From Torymus aiolomorphi (lineage: Eukaryota > Arthropoda > Insecta > Hymenoptera > Torymidae): a stretch of 64,000 nt of DNA. This document shows, piece by piece, positions 32,437 to 42,970 of the stretch (within the stretch, counting starts at the first letter, position 1; the number at the start of each line of letters is the position of its first letter). The DNA lies in contig CM070877.1 in the NCBI GenBank assembly GCA_036365515.1, positions 67,090,522-67,154,521 of the forward strand, read 5' to 3'. The notes below the pieces were generated by a model. The model worked only from the letters and a program-made list of their open reading frames with translations. It was not told the DNA's origin and searched no databases. The position numbers were made by a program, and so were the translations under genes.

Positions 32437-32776
32437 ACTGGTGTCCAGTAGAGGCCCACCTGGGGCAGATTACAAACTCACCGCCGATGGTCAATACGAC
32501 GTTGATAGCAAATGACTCTGCAACGTAGCACAGCCGAAACAGTTGAATGACGCAATCAATTTGGACACTTTGCAAATGGAATTACGCAGTGTACATACTG
32601 CTCGTTTACGTAGCGATCTCGATGTCTTAGAGTCAGTCATTGACACTCATAGAGCCAATATCGATAAGAAGCTTCAAGAACTTTTCGCAGACGTTCAAGC
32701 TATAAAAGAGGCAACATACGAGCCTGGAGTACCGAATGAAACGTTATTCGAACTATGGAGCAAAAAATGGAAGTAG
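32411..32776 (+). pseudogene. Fibre-like coiled-coil protein, broken
   Basis: The frame preceding ATG 32543 is open upstream to an ATA at 32411, where family members have their start codon, and is interrupted by TGA at 32513-32515. It contains GPPG, a YKLTADGQYDVDSK repeat-like segment, LCNVAQPKQLNDAINLDTLQ, and then a helical coiled-coil (RLRSDLDVLESVIDTHRANI). This layout is typical of trimeric attachment-fibre or tail-like virion proteins of these elements; the function is inference. It overlaps the preceding frame by about 26 bp and the integrase start by about 10 bp. Confidence 0.5.
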
Positions 32777-33575
32777 TGATGGATGAGTTGCACAAGCCTG
32801 CTTGTCGCAATAATCTACGTCGAAAATACGATATTCGTGGCATGGACGAGACGTGGCAAGCTGATCTAGTGGAAATGCAACCATATGCATGAGAAAACAA
32901 AGGTTACGGGTAAATGCTGACCGTCATTGACATATTTTCGAAATACGTATAGGCAATTCCTGCGAAAAAGGAAAAGCGGTGAAGATGATTCCAAACTCTC
33001 ATGACGAAGTATAAGATAACTCTCTACTCGACGTACAGCAATCTCAAAGCCTCGATATGAGAACTTTTCAATCGAAGGTTGAAGAACCAAATGTGGAAAA
33101 AATTCAGTCTTCGTGGAAACTACAAGTGGTTGGATATCTTACGCGATTTGTTGACAGCTTACAACGAGAGAAAGCACAGAACAGCTGGAATGAAGCCTAA
33201 ATATATGACAAAGAGCAGTAGTGTGAGACATAAATTTGGTGAAACGCATATAAAGAAGCCTAAATTCCAAGTCGATGATAAGGTACGGGTGAGCAGAGTT
33301 AAATAAGTTTTCGAGAAAGGATATACACCAAACCGCTCAACGGAGATATTCATCATAACAAAAGTAACTACTCAAACCCTGTTGTTTATCATTTGAAGGA
33401 TTATCGCGAACAGCCGATAAGTGGAGGTTTCTATGAAGAGGAATTATAAAAGTTTAAGTATCCTAATGTGTACCTAGTGGAAAGAATTATCAAGAAACGT
33501 GGTAATGAAGTTTACGTGAAATGGATGGGATTTGATAGTTCCCACAACAGCTGGATCGATAAAACGAACTTGTAA
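32767..33575 (+). pseudogene. Polinton integrase with chromodomain, decayed
   Basis: rve-type DDE integrase remnant. From ATG 32767 the first catalytic Asp lies in TWQADLVEM, then LTVIDIFSKY. A deletion near 32990 removes the segment that should hold the second Asp; the remainder resumes at TKYKITLYSTYSNLKASI, with the catalytic Glu in ELFNRRLKNQ. The C-terminal part continues through KPKFQVDDKVRVS and FEKGYTPN and, after another frameshift near 33370, ends in a chromodomain-like segment (about 33475-33572, KRGNEVYVKWMGFDSSHNSW). Stops at 32881, 32910, 32949, 33057 and 33303 add to the damage. The chromodomain would normally target chromatin. Confidence 0.85.
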
Positions 33576-33710
33576 ATATTTGAGAAAAACATTTTTTTTG
33601 GAAGTGATATAAGCCCCAACCATCGCTCTCACCTGTGAGGTACAACCATGAGCGGCTACCCCTGCATGAACTTCCTTTCATATTTTTTTTATTTTTTTTA
33701 TTTTTTTTTA
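33576..33710. other. Convergent intergenic gap
   Basis: 135 bp between the rightward integrase and the leftward small gene, T-rich near 33680-33712. On the minus strand the A-rich stretch could serve polyadenylation. No gene. Confidence 0.4.
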
Positions 33711-34007
33711 TTATACAGTATTAAATTCAACACCGCTATTTTTACACGTTATAAAGAGCTTGAGTTTGTTGGCGGCCTCCGCCATGTTGTTGAACAGGTT
33801 GTCGTCCTTCTCGAGTGCTGTACAAACTCGCCTAGGCAGGAAGATCTGGAACTCGTCTTCCAAGTTGGCAACGTATTTTGGTCCATATCTAGTCTTGACG
33901 CGTCTCAATCCAATCACGATGAAGCTGTGATCATGCTCCACGTCGGACAGCTTCTTCGTAAGTTGAAAGCCACCACAGGCTATTTCATTTATTGCTGATA
34001 GATCCAT
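33711..34007 (-). CDS. Small Polinton protein, 98 aa, spliced
   Basis: The frame MDLSAINEIACGGFQLTKKL runs to a stop at 33711, with RYGPKYVANLEDEFQIFLPR in the middle. I know this as a short conserved protein accompanying insect Polinton polymerases; its function is unknown to me, and an OB-like or replication-accessory role is only a guess. The ATG at 34007 follows directly after a strong splice acceptor (TTTTTTGTTTCAG), and upstream is a perfect donor (GAG|GTAAGT at 34130). The upstream exon is open and in frame (34375-34131), so the ATG at 34007 may not be the only start. Confidence 0.6.
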   Translation of the reverse strand: MDLSAINEIACGGFQLTKKLSDVEHDHSFIVIGLRRVKTRYGPKYVANLEDEFQIFLPRRVCTALEKDDNLFNNMAEAANKLKLFITCKNSGVEFNTV

Positions 34008-34053
34008 CTGAAACAAAAAATTATTGTCATTGTAGCAAATAAAGAGTGAGAAG

Positions 34054-34116
<63 letters not shown>

Positions 34117-34130
34117 GCAAAGTACTTACC
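34008..34130 (-). other. Intron containing a (CT)n tract
   Basis: On the minus strand GAG|GTAAGTACTTTGC opens and TTTTTTGTTTCAG closes a 123-bp intron. A (CT)n run of about 28 units (34058-34114) forms most of the polypyrimidine stretch. Consensus at both ends is excellent. Confidence 0.7.
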
Positions 34131-34350
34131 TCAGGATATTCCTTAGTCGTGGGTAGACCTGGACCTCTTCTTCGGGAGCTCCTCTTCGTTCGAGCGACTG
34201 ATGACTCCAGCAGGCTGCAGCTCCTTAAGTACCCGACACCCCTCCACTTTTCGAGCCGACGTGGGCTAGTGCAGGTTGTAGTCTGCACGGAGCTCTGGTT
34301 AGAGCAGCCTGAGACCTGCCAGCACACGTACTCCCCACCATTACGTAGCG

Positions 34351-35720
34351 TCATCTCGCAGTCGCGGATGGACAAGTGCCCTCACGGGAGACTGTCTCTC
34401 CAAGCATGAGATGACGCTCGTCGTCGTGGGAGCTGAGCGCGATCTTCTGCTCCTTCTCCGTGCGGATGACGTGCAGGCGGAAGCGTATGATGTGCTGCTC
34501 CTTTGTCAGGATCTGCTGCTCACGCAGACAGCGTACGTAGTCCTCAAAGCTGATCCTGGCCTTCACCACCGAGGACTTGACGCCCTTGGCCTTCTTGATG
34601 GACTTCTGACCTTCGATATGGACTCCGTATATCTTGCTTCGAAGGTCTACGAACTCCAGCATGACGTTTCCATTGCACTCGTCCTTCATGAGTCCGGCTA
34701 CCTTCTAGTGTAGTTAGAAGTGTCGAACTTATGAAGGGCGTGCTTCATGGCTTCGTACATGTCGAACTCGCGGATTTCGTAGATGAGGCTGTCCGTATCG
34801 GTGTACATCAGCTTTGAGGGCTCACCCAAGGTCTTGGAAAGATCCAAGACGCAGAGACCTACGTATACCAGCTTTCTGATAGTGACCTCTGTACGAGTGA
34901 GCTGGATTACCACCAGGTTCTTCCTGAAGACGGCTGTGCTGTGGAAGGTGGTCTTTGCTATGAATGCCTCCGCCCCATAGCATCCTTCCCACTTGCGCAC
35001 CGGCTTGACGCCCACCCAATTGCGCTCGTTCTCCATGGTCTTGACGTACACCGAGTTGTTGAACAGCTTGAAGAGAAGTTTCTCGAAGTTATTCTTCGCA
35101 TTCTTCGTCAGGTCGCTGTTCAGATCGATGTACAGCTTCAACCATGGCTTCTGATCGAAGCGCAGCGCTCGGTGGACCTTTGTCAAGCGCAAGCCGAGCT
35201 TCAGGGCCTGTTTGACAGCGCTATACTGGATGATATAGCACTCCTTGTCGTACAGAGTTATAAGCAGCTTCTCCTGCTCAGAAGGGCTGCTCGACGTCAT
35301 CAATCCAGCGGAAACCGCCGTAGGGCAGAGACGCGTCATGGCCGACCCGTAAAGATTATTTGTGTCGAAGTACAGCAGGTATTTCGACTCCTCCTCATGG
35401 TCGTAGAAGTCGCCCATGTAGCGATTGTTGGCCTTTGCGTAACCGTTGGAGCACTGACTCACACCACCCCGGACGCCTCGCTCCACGAACAGAATCATGG
35501 CTATGTCCGTGACCAGCTCATGTTCGATCTTGGTGAACTTGAGCATTACATCCCAAGTTAAGCCGGGGGTGGTGTAGTAGTGCGCCGAGTCGAGATCCTA
35601 CGCCCCCAGGCAGTTGTCCCGGAAGTTCTCAAAGACGTCGGCGAGTAGTAGCACGTCCGTCTTGAAATCGACGTCATCGATTGACAGCATCTACGTGAGC
35701 GCCGACGACAACGCCGTGGA
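34351..35720 (-). pseudogene. Protein-primed DNA polymerase B, truncated
   Basis: Minus-strand family-B polymerase pieces. Near 35700-35550 is the last exonuclease motif (FKTDVLLLADVFENF), interrupted by TAG codons near 35690 and 35605. The 35546-34698 frame carries motif A in LLYFDTNNLYGSAM, motif B region KNNFEKLLFKLFNN (whose usual Tyr-Gly-Lys is altered to Tyr-Val-Lys) and motif C in MYTDTDSLIYEI. A further frame, 34689-34351, gives the C terminus starting MKDECNGNVMLEFVDLRSKI. Two internal deletions are apparent, one soon after motif A and one just before motif C. Exonuclease motifs I and II and the terminal-protein region are missing. The enzyme would copy the linear element; this copy cannot. 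Confidence 0.9.
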
Positions 35721-36464
35721 TGAAGTGGATTATCATTTAAGTCAATGTAAACCTTTACATGTAATGTTAAACGGAATGTATAATTAACTAATGTAATAAT
35801 GGAGAGGTAATTGTATGTGGTTGTGCCTCAAAGGTGGGAGCGGTGGTTGGGGCTCCCACTATTTAAAAAAATTAAAAAATTTCCATCTGTCCATGAATTT
35901 TGAATTCCCGCCAGCCTCTATCGGATAGATGGAAAATTGAACGGCGAAACTTACAAAATTTTAGGAGTTATGGTATGACTTTTTTAAATATAGAATTTAA
36001 ATTTTCCGCCTTTTGTATTTGAATTTCCCGCCATTTTCTGAATTTCCTGCTATTTTGAATTTCCCACCATTTTGAATTTCTCGTTATTTTGAATTTCCCG
36101 TCACTCTACTGGTAAAGTAGAGTTCTATCTTGTCAATCATGGGTTATACCTGCGGTTGGTATTATCATCCATCGGTAAGGAAGATCTCTACACTACCGGC
36201 TGAACCGGTTTCTTACCATATTTCAAATTGCCCGCCATTTGAATTCCTGCTGTTCTGTCGGTAAGCTAGAGTTCTACCTTATCGATTGTGGGTCATATCT
36301 GCCGATGGTATTATCATCCATCGGTAAGAGAGATCTCTACTTTACCGGCTGAACCTGCTTCTTATCGTATTTCAAATTTCTCGCCTCGCATTAAGGAGAG
36401 GAGATGTATAACCACCAATCATTGATGCTGCTACAAGTTTTAACTTGAATGCTATGCAAGTTTG
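35721..36464. repeat. Non-coding region with ~147-bp direct repeats
   Basis: The polymerase 5' half that should lie here is gone. 35870-36100 repeats GAATTTCCCGCCATTTT-type words. 36101-36247 and 36248-36395 are two direct copies of a unit that contains GGTATTATCATCCATCGGTA, using the same CTACCTTACCG vocabulary as the terminal repeats. Confidence 0.65.
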
Positions 36465-37104
36465 AAGCTGAACATGAACACGGAGATGGGTTTTCCACCG
36501 TTGGACAAGATCAAGCTTGCGACAGTTTGCCTACACCACGAGGGTGCATACAAAACCAACTGCACACTTCATAACGTCAAACTTCTGAAAAAATTTTACG
36601 AAAACTGCGAGACATCTATAGATTGGGAGTAGATGATTCATTCGTGTCCCTGACGTCGAAGAAGATCGGTCAAAGCTCAAGTTCAAACGCTCCTCTTATT
36701 GAACAGGAGAAAAAAAGAGGATTCAAAATGAAAAAAATATTCTCAAAAGTATTCCACGAATGCGAAGTCTTTGCCTGAAAGTGACAAATATAAAAGACTA
36801 AAATAAAAAAAAAATTCGGGTTATAGGCATATATGATAATGTAGGATGTGGTAAGGTAGAATTTGGTAAACTGCCCTGCCGGTAAGGTAGATTTGGGTGA
36901 TAATGCAGGATGCTCTGCCGCTAGAGTTGGGTTATTACCCCCTCTGCAATACCGGCCACTGGTAATGCAGACTTACTGAGCGAGCGCCAACTCTGAGGGT
37001 AATTACAATACATGCACACGTCTACCGATGGGTTATCGTTTGTCGTTAAGGTAGATTTCGTTTATCGACTGTTGGCAAGTTTAGCTTATTACCTCTCTGC
37101 AATT
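36465..37104 (-). repeat. Polinton right terminal repeat
   Basis: Inverted match to 25131-25473 plus 26589-26925, uninterrupted here. It contains a diverged copy of the 3' end of the 154-aa gene (MGFPPLDKIKL... at 36490-36620) and ends CTCTCTGCAATT at 37104. Confidence 0.85.
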
Positions 37105-38886
37105 GGAAAATATTATCGAATTAAATTTATATGAATCAAATGATTCAAGTAGTGAAACAAGTAATAAGACTGAAAATGATTTTGACAATGAAAATTTAAT
37201 TAATAATAACGATGAAATAGAAAATATTGAAAATGAAAAAGAGAACATCGATAATCCTTCCAATCGACCAAATGAAAATTTAAATGTTAAAATAACATCA
37301 AAGAGAAAGAAATGTCCGGCACAAAGATACGGAAACCCTGTAGCACATTATATTTATATATATTATGTAAATGCAAATGTACCGAATACATTTGAGGAGG
37401 CGCTAAACTCCAGTGAATTTAAAGAATGGCAAAAAGCTATCAATTCAGAAATTGAATGTCTAAAGAAAAATAATACATGGATTGTAGTTGATAAACCTCA
37501 AAATAAAAAGATTATTGATGTAAAGTGGGTCTATAAAAGAAAAAAGCGATGACTCTCTTAAGGCTAGGTTAGTTGTTAGAGGTTTCCAACAAAGAGAATA
37601 TCAAGAAAATGTTTATCCGCCAGTAGTAAAAATGGAAACGTTAAAAATTTTTTTAAGTTATTGTTGCGTAAATAATCTGTTTATAGATCAAATGGATGTA
37701 GAAATAGCATTTCTTAACGGGAAAGTAAAATGAGAAGTTTATATTCATGAACAACAAGGTTATGAAACCGGAAAAAATAAAGTTTGTAAATTATTAAAAG
37801 CATTATACGGATTGAGAGAAAGCCTAAAGGCTTGGTATGAGATATTTGATGAATGCGTGAGTGAACTTGGGTTCATAAGAAGCAATTATGATTACTGTTT
37901 ATATGTAAATAACACAGACAATGATACTATATATATTTTAGTATTTGTAGATGATCTCTTAATATGCTGTAAAAATAAAGATAAAATTAATGAAGTTAAA
38001 TCTGCTTTAATGAAAAGATTTGTTATGAAAGATCTAGGAAAAATCAAATCATATATAGGAATCGACATTGATTATAATAACAAGAAAGGTATAATGACTT
38101 TAAGTCAACAGAAATATATAGAATCATTGGCTATGAAGTACAATTTAGAAAACGCAAGATTGTATGATACTCCGATGGAAACAAATTTAAAACTTGAACA
38201 GGCTAACAAAACCGATGAAACAATAAAATATCGAAACTTAATAGGAGAATTATTATATATTAGCACAGGTACAAGACCTGACATAACTTACAGCGTGAAC
38301 TACTTAAGTAGATTTCAAAGTTGCTACGATTCAACACATTTTAAATACGCGATGCGAATATTAAAATATTTATACAAAACGAAACATTTAAAATTAACTT
38401 ATTGTTGTAATACAAATAAAGATAAACTTGATTGTATGGTCGATTAAGAATTTGCAGGCGATAACATCGACAGAAAGTCAACCACCGGATTTGTTATTAG
38501 AATATAATATAATATATTGGAAAGCATAGAAACAAAAAACTGTGACTAAAAATTCAACATTTGCTGAATACATTGCATTGTCTGAAGCGACAACAGAAAT
38601 ATTATTTATAATTAATCTCTTGAAAGACGCCTTCAATACGACATTTGAAAATCCTGTTAAAATATACGACGATAACTCAGGTGCAGTAGCAATAGGTAAA
38701 TTCGGTAACTTAACAAAAAACTCTAAGCACATCGAAGTACAATGTCACTATGTAAATGAGAATTACGAAAAAGGTGTTATCGATATTGTAAAGATAGAAA
38801 CTGAAAAAAATATAGCGGACATACTCACTATGAGTCTATATAAGGATAAATTTATTAAAAATAGAAACGCGCTAAAACTAATATAA
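37103..38886 (+). pseudogene. copia pol remnant (RT and RNase H)
   Basis: 5'-truncated Ty1/copia polyprotein. The region before the reverse transcriptase (37103-37400) is acidic and Asn-rich. The RT domain starts near WQKAINSEIECLKKNNTW, shifts frame near 37550 and has an internal TGA near 37731. It continues through MDVEIAFLNGK and the catalytic FVDDLLI (about 37950) to 38447. The RNase H part (38542-38886) shows STFAEYIALSEA and IYDDNSGAVAIG. Gag, protease and the integrase core are absent. The truncation point coincides with the Polinton right end. Confidence 0.9.
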
Positions 38887-38924
38887 GATATTAATGTAAG
38901 CGCACAATATATATGTAGGAGGCG

Positions 38925-39238
38925 TGTTAGGAATGTGATACATATACATTGTGCGAAGGGAACCTCAGCGAGTTCAAGTTCCATTACAATACAGACAGCG
39001 CGCGACACACGTATGCACACATGTAAGTCTCCCCTCCCTAGTGTGTCTGTGAGCAAGATGGTAGCTCGAGCAGCAGCAAGCGACGCGCTACTCTCTCTCT
39101 AGTCTTGTACGCCGACAATGTAACATCTCGCGCATGGCGCAGGGAAGCGTCGTAGCTATTAGTTACCATTAATAAACCAGTCATTCTTTTATACGTATAC
39201 AATAATACTTTACTTAAATCCATCCATAACCTCCAACA
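38925..39238 (+). mobile_element. copia 3' LTR
   Basis: 314-bp segment following a purine-rich tract (GTAGGAGGCG). It starts TGTTAGGA and ends CTCCAACA. Position directly after the pol stop, TG...CA ends and length are right for a copia LTR. The 5' LTR is not in the flank. Confidence 0.6.
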
Positions 39239-39245
39239 CAAATTA

Positions 39246-40115
39246 TGAAAATTCAATATGATGGATAATGATGGCGGCCAAATATTGAACTATTACTGGA
39301 TCTTGCTGAAAAATGTATGTACGGAATTTCTGGATTCGCTGATTACGAATCTGAACTCAGATTATGGAAATTCAAAATAGTGGACCCAAGATGGCGGCCA
39401 AAATTTGGAATTTTACCGGAATTTGCTAAAAATTGTATATTGTAAGTTTCCAGATTCGTTGATTACGAATCTAAACTAATATTTTGCCAATTCAAAATGA
39501 CGGCCAAATATTGAAATATTACTGAATTTTGCGATTGTATGTGGGGGATTTCTGAATTCGCATATTAGCATTTCTGGATTGGATGATTACGAATCTGAGC
39601 TCAGATTTTAAAAATTCAAAATGGCGGCAAAATTTTCAATAATACTGGATTTTGCTAAAAATTGTATATAAGGGGTTTCTAGATTTGCTGATGACGAATC
39701 TGAACTCAGATTTTCAGAATTCAAAATGGCTGATCGAAAATGGGGGTCAAATATTCAAATATTACTGGATTTTGCTGAAAATTGTATATACGGAATTTCT
39801 GGATTCGCTGAATACGAATCTGAACCCAGATTGTGAAAAATCAAAATAATGGACCCAAGATGTCAGCCAAAAATGGAAATTTTACCGGAATTTGCTAAAA
39901 ATTTTATATTATGGATTTCCGGATTCGCTGATTAGGAATCTGAACTCAGATTTTGTAAATACAAAATGGCGGCAAAAAATTGAAATATTACCTGTTTTTG
40001 CCGAAAATTGTATATAGGAGGTTTCTGAATTCGCTGATTACGAATCTGAAATCAGATTTTGAAAATTCAAAATGGCGGATAAGAATTAAAATATTACTGG
40101 ATTTTGCTGAAAAAT
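39246..40115. repeat. ~120-bp tandem satellite
   Basis: About seven units of 115-130 bp marked by AAATTCAAAATGGCGGCC, ATTACTGGATTTTGCTGAAA and TTCGCTGATTACGAATCTGA. Units alternate between two subtypes (with or without a GGACCCAAGATGG insert). Non-coding. Confidence 0.85.
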
Positions 40116-40879
40116 TAGTTTATAATCAATAAATAGCAAATAATATCAGAGCTGACGTAATGAATTATATATATATTATGCATTATTTTGTTAAATATAA
40201 ATATACCTAATATTTAAAAATTAATAAATGTTAAGAATAACTTTTTTAAAAAACAATACAGAAAATTTAAGAGAAAAAATAAATGTTTCATGATATTATT
40301 TAATAGGGGGTTATCCTTATTCATCATTATGAATATTTATCTTCATATGAAATATAATCCGCAACTACAATTATAAGAATTTTATATCACATATTTTTTA
40401 AAATAATCAATTTTTAGACACGACCGCTACTCGGGAGAGCCTTATAATTTCACCAGAGCGAAAATTGTAAGAATTCAAATACTGAAAAATTAATGTGTAA
40501 AAACCATGTCCCACTCAGAGCGAGTGCGTTTTAAGCGTTTTCTGAGATGTATGTATGGTCTGTACGTCCATATGTACTCAAGTTTCTCGATTATCTCAAT
40601 GAATTTTCGACCGATTTTAACGGGATTGCGGGAAAATACTCCTCTAATTATACCTAAGTGCTGGTTCTACATTGAGATAGATCGATGAAAAATTTGTCAA
40701 ATGCGAGCACAAAGAAATATCCCAAAAAATCGATTTTTAAGCCTAATGTCTAGAAAAATTAATTTTAAGCTAATATGTGCAGATCCGTCTGCTAAAACTA
40801 ATTAAAATACAGCTTTTTTGTGTTGAATACTTTTTTGTACGAGCAATATTTGCCAAGATAACTGCGAGAAACGGCCAAA
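40116..40879. other. No gene recognised
   Basis: AT-rich DNA. An open frame at 40506-40688 (SERVRFKRFLRCMYGLYVHM...) lies in a better-balanced patch but has no domain I know; it is probably repeat-derived. Confidence 0.4.
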
Positions 40880-41800
40880 AATGGTCAAAAATGAATGATT
40901 TTCGGCTATAACTTCTCAGGATTTGATTTTATACAAAAATGTTTAATACGAAAGTTGTAGATAATATTGAAACAAAACTTTTTTCCATTTAACATTTTTT
41001 TGTAAAATCAACTCCTGACGAGCTAGACTTATAAAAACGATTTTAAACGCCAAAATACACATAAAATGAACGATTTTCGGCTATAACTTCTCAGGATTTG
41101 ATTTTACACAAAAATGTTTAATACAAAAGTTGTAGATAATATTGAAACAAAACTTTTTCCCATTTAATATTCTTTTGTAAAGTCAACTCCTGACGAGCTA
41201 GACTTATAAAAACGATTTTAAACGCCAAATACATATAAAATGAACGATTTTCGGCTATAACTTGTCAGGATTTAATTTTTCACAAAAATGATTAATACAA
41301 AAGTTGTAGATAATATTTAAAAAAAACTTTTTTCTATTTAACATTTTCGTGTAAAATCAACTCCTGTCGAGTTAGACTTATAAAAACGATTTTAAAAGTG
41401 AAAACATACATAAAATAGACGATTATCGGCTAAAACTTGACAGGATTTGACTTTACACAAACATAAAAGTTCTACATAATATTTAATCAAAACTTTTTCC
41501 CATTTAACATTTTCATATAAAATGGATTCCTGACCGCTTAGACCTATAAAAACGATTTTTAATGCCTAAATACACCTGAAATAGTCGATTTTCGCTTATC
41601 ATACAAGAATTTGACTTTCAATAAAACTGTTAAATACAAAGAATGTAGATATAGTTTAAACAAAACGTATTCCCAATTAACATTTTTATGTACAATAATT
41701 ACTGGATCATCTAAACGTATAAACATGATTTTTAATACCCCAATACACGTATAGTGAATTTCGCTTATTATTTCACAGAATTAGATTTACACAGAAGTAT
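40880..41800. repeat. ~176-bp tandem satellite
   Basis: Five to six units starting near 40888, 41064, 41240, 41410, 41575 and 41740. They share CGATTTTCGGCTATAACTT, AAAGTTGTAGATAATATT and CTAGACTTATAAAAACGATT. Similarity falls steadily from left to right, so the array is eroding at one end. Confidence 0.85.
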
Positions 41801-42970
41801 TCGATACAATAGCTCTAAATAAGATGGAAAAAATCCACATAACATTCCAAAGATAATATAATTACAAAAACATAATAATAAGATACAAAATTACATTTGA
41901 TTACAATATTCAATGGGATAAACATATTGGAAGAATAATTAAAAGAAACAAAATATCTATTTCCTTGTTTTCTACAAAAAGATTTTTAATAACAAATTTA
42001 AAAAATTTGATATAAGATTACCCAGCTTAACCTACTATGTTCCCAGGACCTAAGCGATTGAACTAAAAGAATCAAAATTGTGTAATATTATATAAGTACA
42101 TGTTAAAGGAATATCATATATACAAAAAAAACTTTTGTGTAATGTATGAGCTATAAATGTTGTACTATGGTAAATTTCAATTCATAAAGAATGCAATGTT
42201 CTAGCTGACTCAGTCTTACAGCATGTAGAAAACTATTAAATAGGCAAGTCTCACTGGGTAGAAGTCTGCGAAATACATAATGATGTATTTTAATACAACA
42301 GATACCCTGAAGCGAGTTCTTACACCCTGACTAAACTTGGAAATTAAATAGACGAGCTAATATTACCAGGGACAACTACCTACTATTATCGCATTCAACA
42401 ACACACACAGCACTTATATAATATTTCCCAGTTCCTATTACCTATCCCCTCACCCCCTCACACTTTAAAGCACTAACACTCGAAGATCACTTAGACCTGC
42501 AGTAGTTGCAAAATAGGGCTGGACGGTCTAGGCTGGCAGTACTCCATGGATGCCAGTCTGCTGAGAATCATCTAACAGCGATCCTAGAAGGAAAGTACTG
42601 ACAGAGACCGTCAATTGTGTTTCAATGTCAGGGACTGCCTCAGCCTAGGGATCAGTAAAGCGCATAAACAGCAGACCAGTCCCTATTCTGGGGGACAAGC
42701 GAGGAGAGTTGAGCACCTAAAAACCACATATGACTAATAAAATAAATAGATGACTCAAAAAAACATACCATACAAAAGAAAATTCTGCAGCAATGGCTGT
42801 TGTTCACTCACTGTATCAGCTTCATGTAACAACTAGAGGGTAAGAACTGGTGGAGACCTTAAACCGTTGTTTCACTGAAGACGCTGAAAACACAAGCAGC
42901 AGCTTAACTGTACACATAGTCACTAGTGTGAGAGCCAAACAAGGAAAGTTGAGCACCTTAAAACCACATA
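41801..42970. other. No gene; short direct duplication
   Basis: Transition from AT-rich DNA to a more balanced block (42370-42970). GAGTTGAGCACCT with AAAACCACATA occurs twice (about 42708-42732 and 42948-42970); the second copy ends where the inverted arm begins. Phrases such as CAGTCTGC and GGACTGCCTCAGCC show no coding frame. Confidence 0.4.

Larger units (their letters stand above)
25131..37104. mobile_element. Polinton/adintovirus-like element
   Basis: About 12 kb bounded by inverted terminal repeats that both end AATTGCAGAG when read inward. It carries protein-primed DNA polymerase B, chromodomain integrase, A32/FtsK-like packaging ATPase, adenain-like protease, double-jelly-roll capsid-like gene, penton-like gene, PLA2/pX-like gene and a few conserved unknowns. 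Such elements replicate as linear DNA and, in the adintovirus view, can form virions. Normal length is 15-20 kb; here the polymerase has lost its N-terminal half and several genes are frameshifted, so the copy is defective. A clean 6-bp target duplication is not visible: the right flank begins GGAAAA and the left flank ends CCGGT. Confidence 0.9.

Noticed and set aside
34141..34713. Plus-strand frames opposite the polymerase
   Set aside because: Shadows of the minus-strand polymerase, whose motifs are unmistakable.
34941..35561. 206-aa plus-strand frame
   Set aside because: Antisense of the polymerase palm domain.
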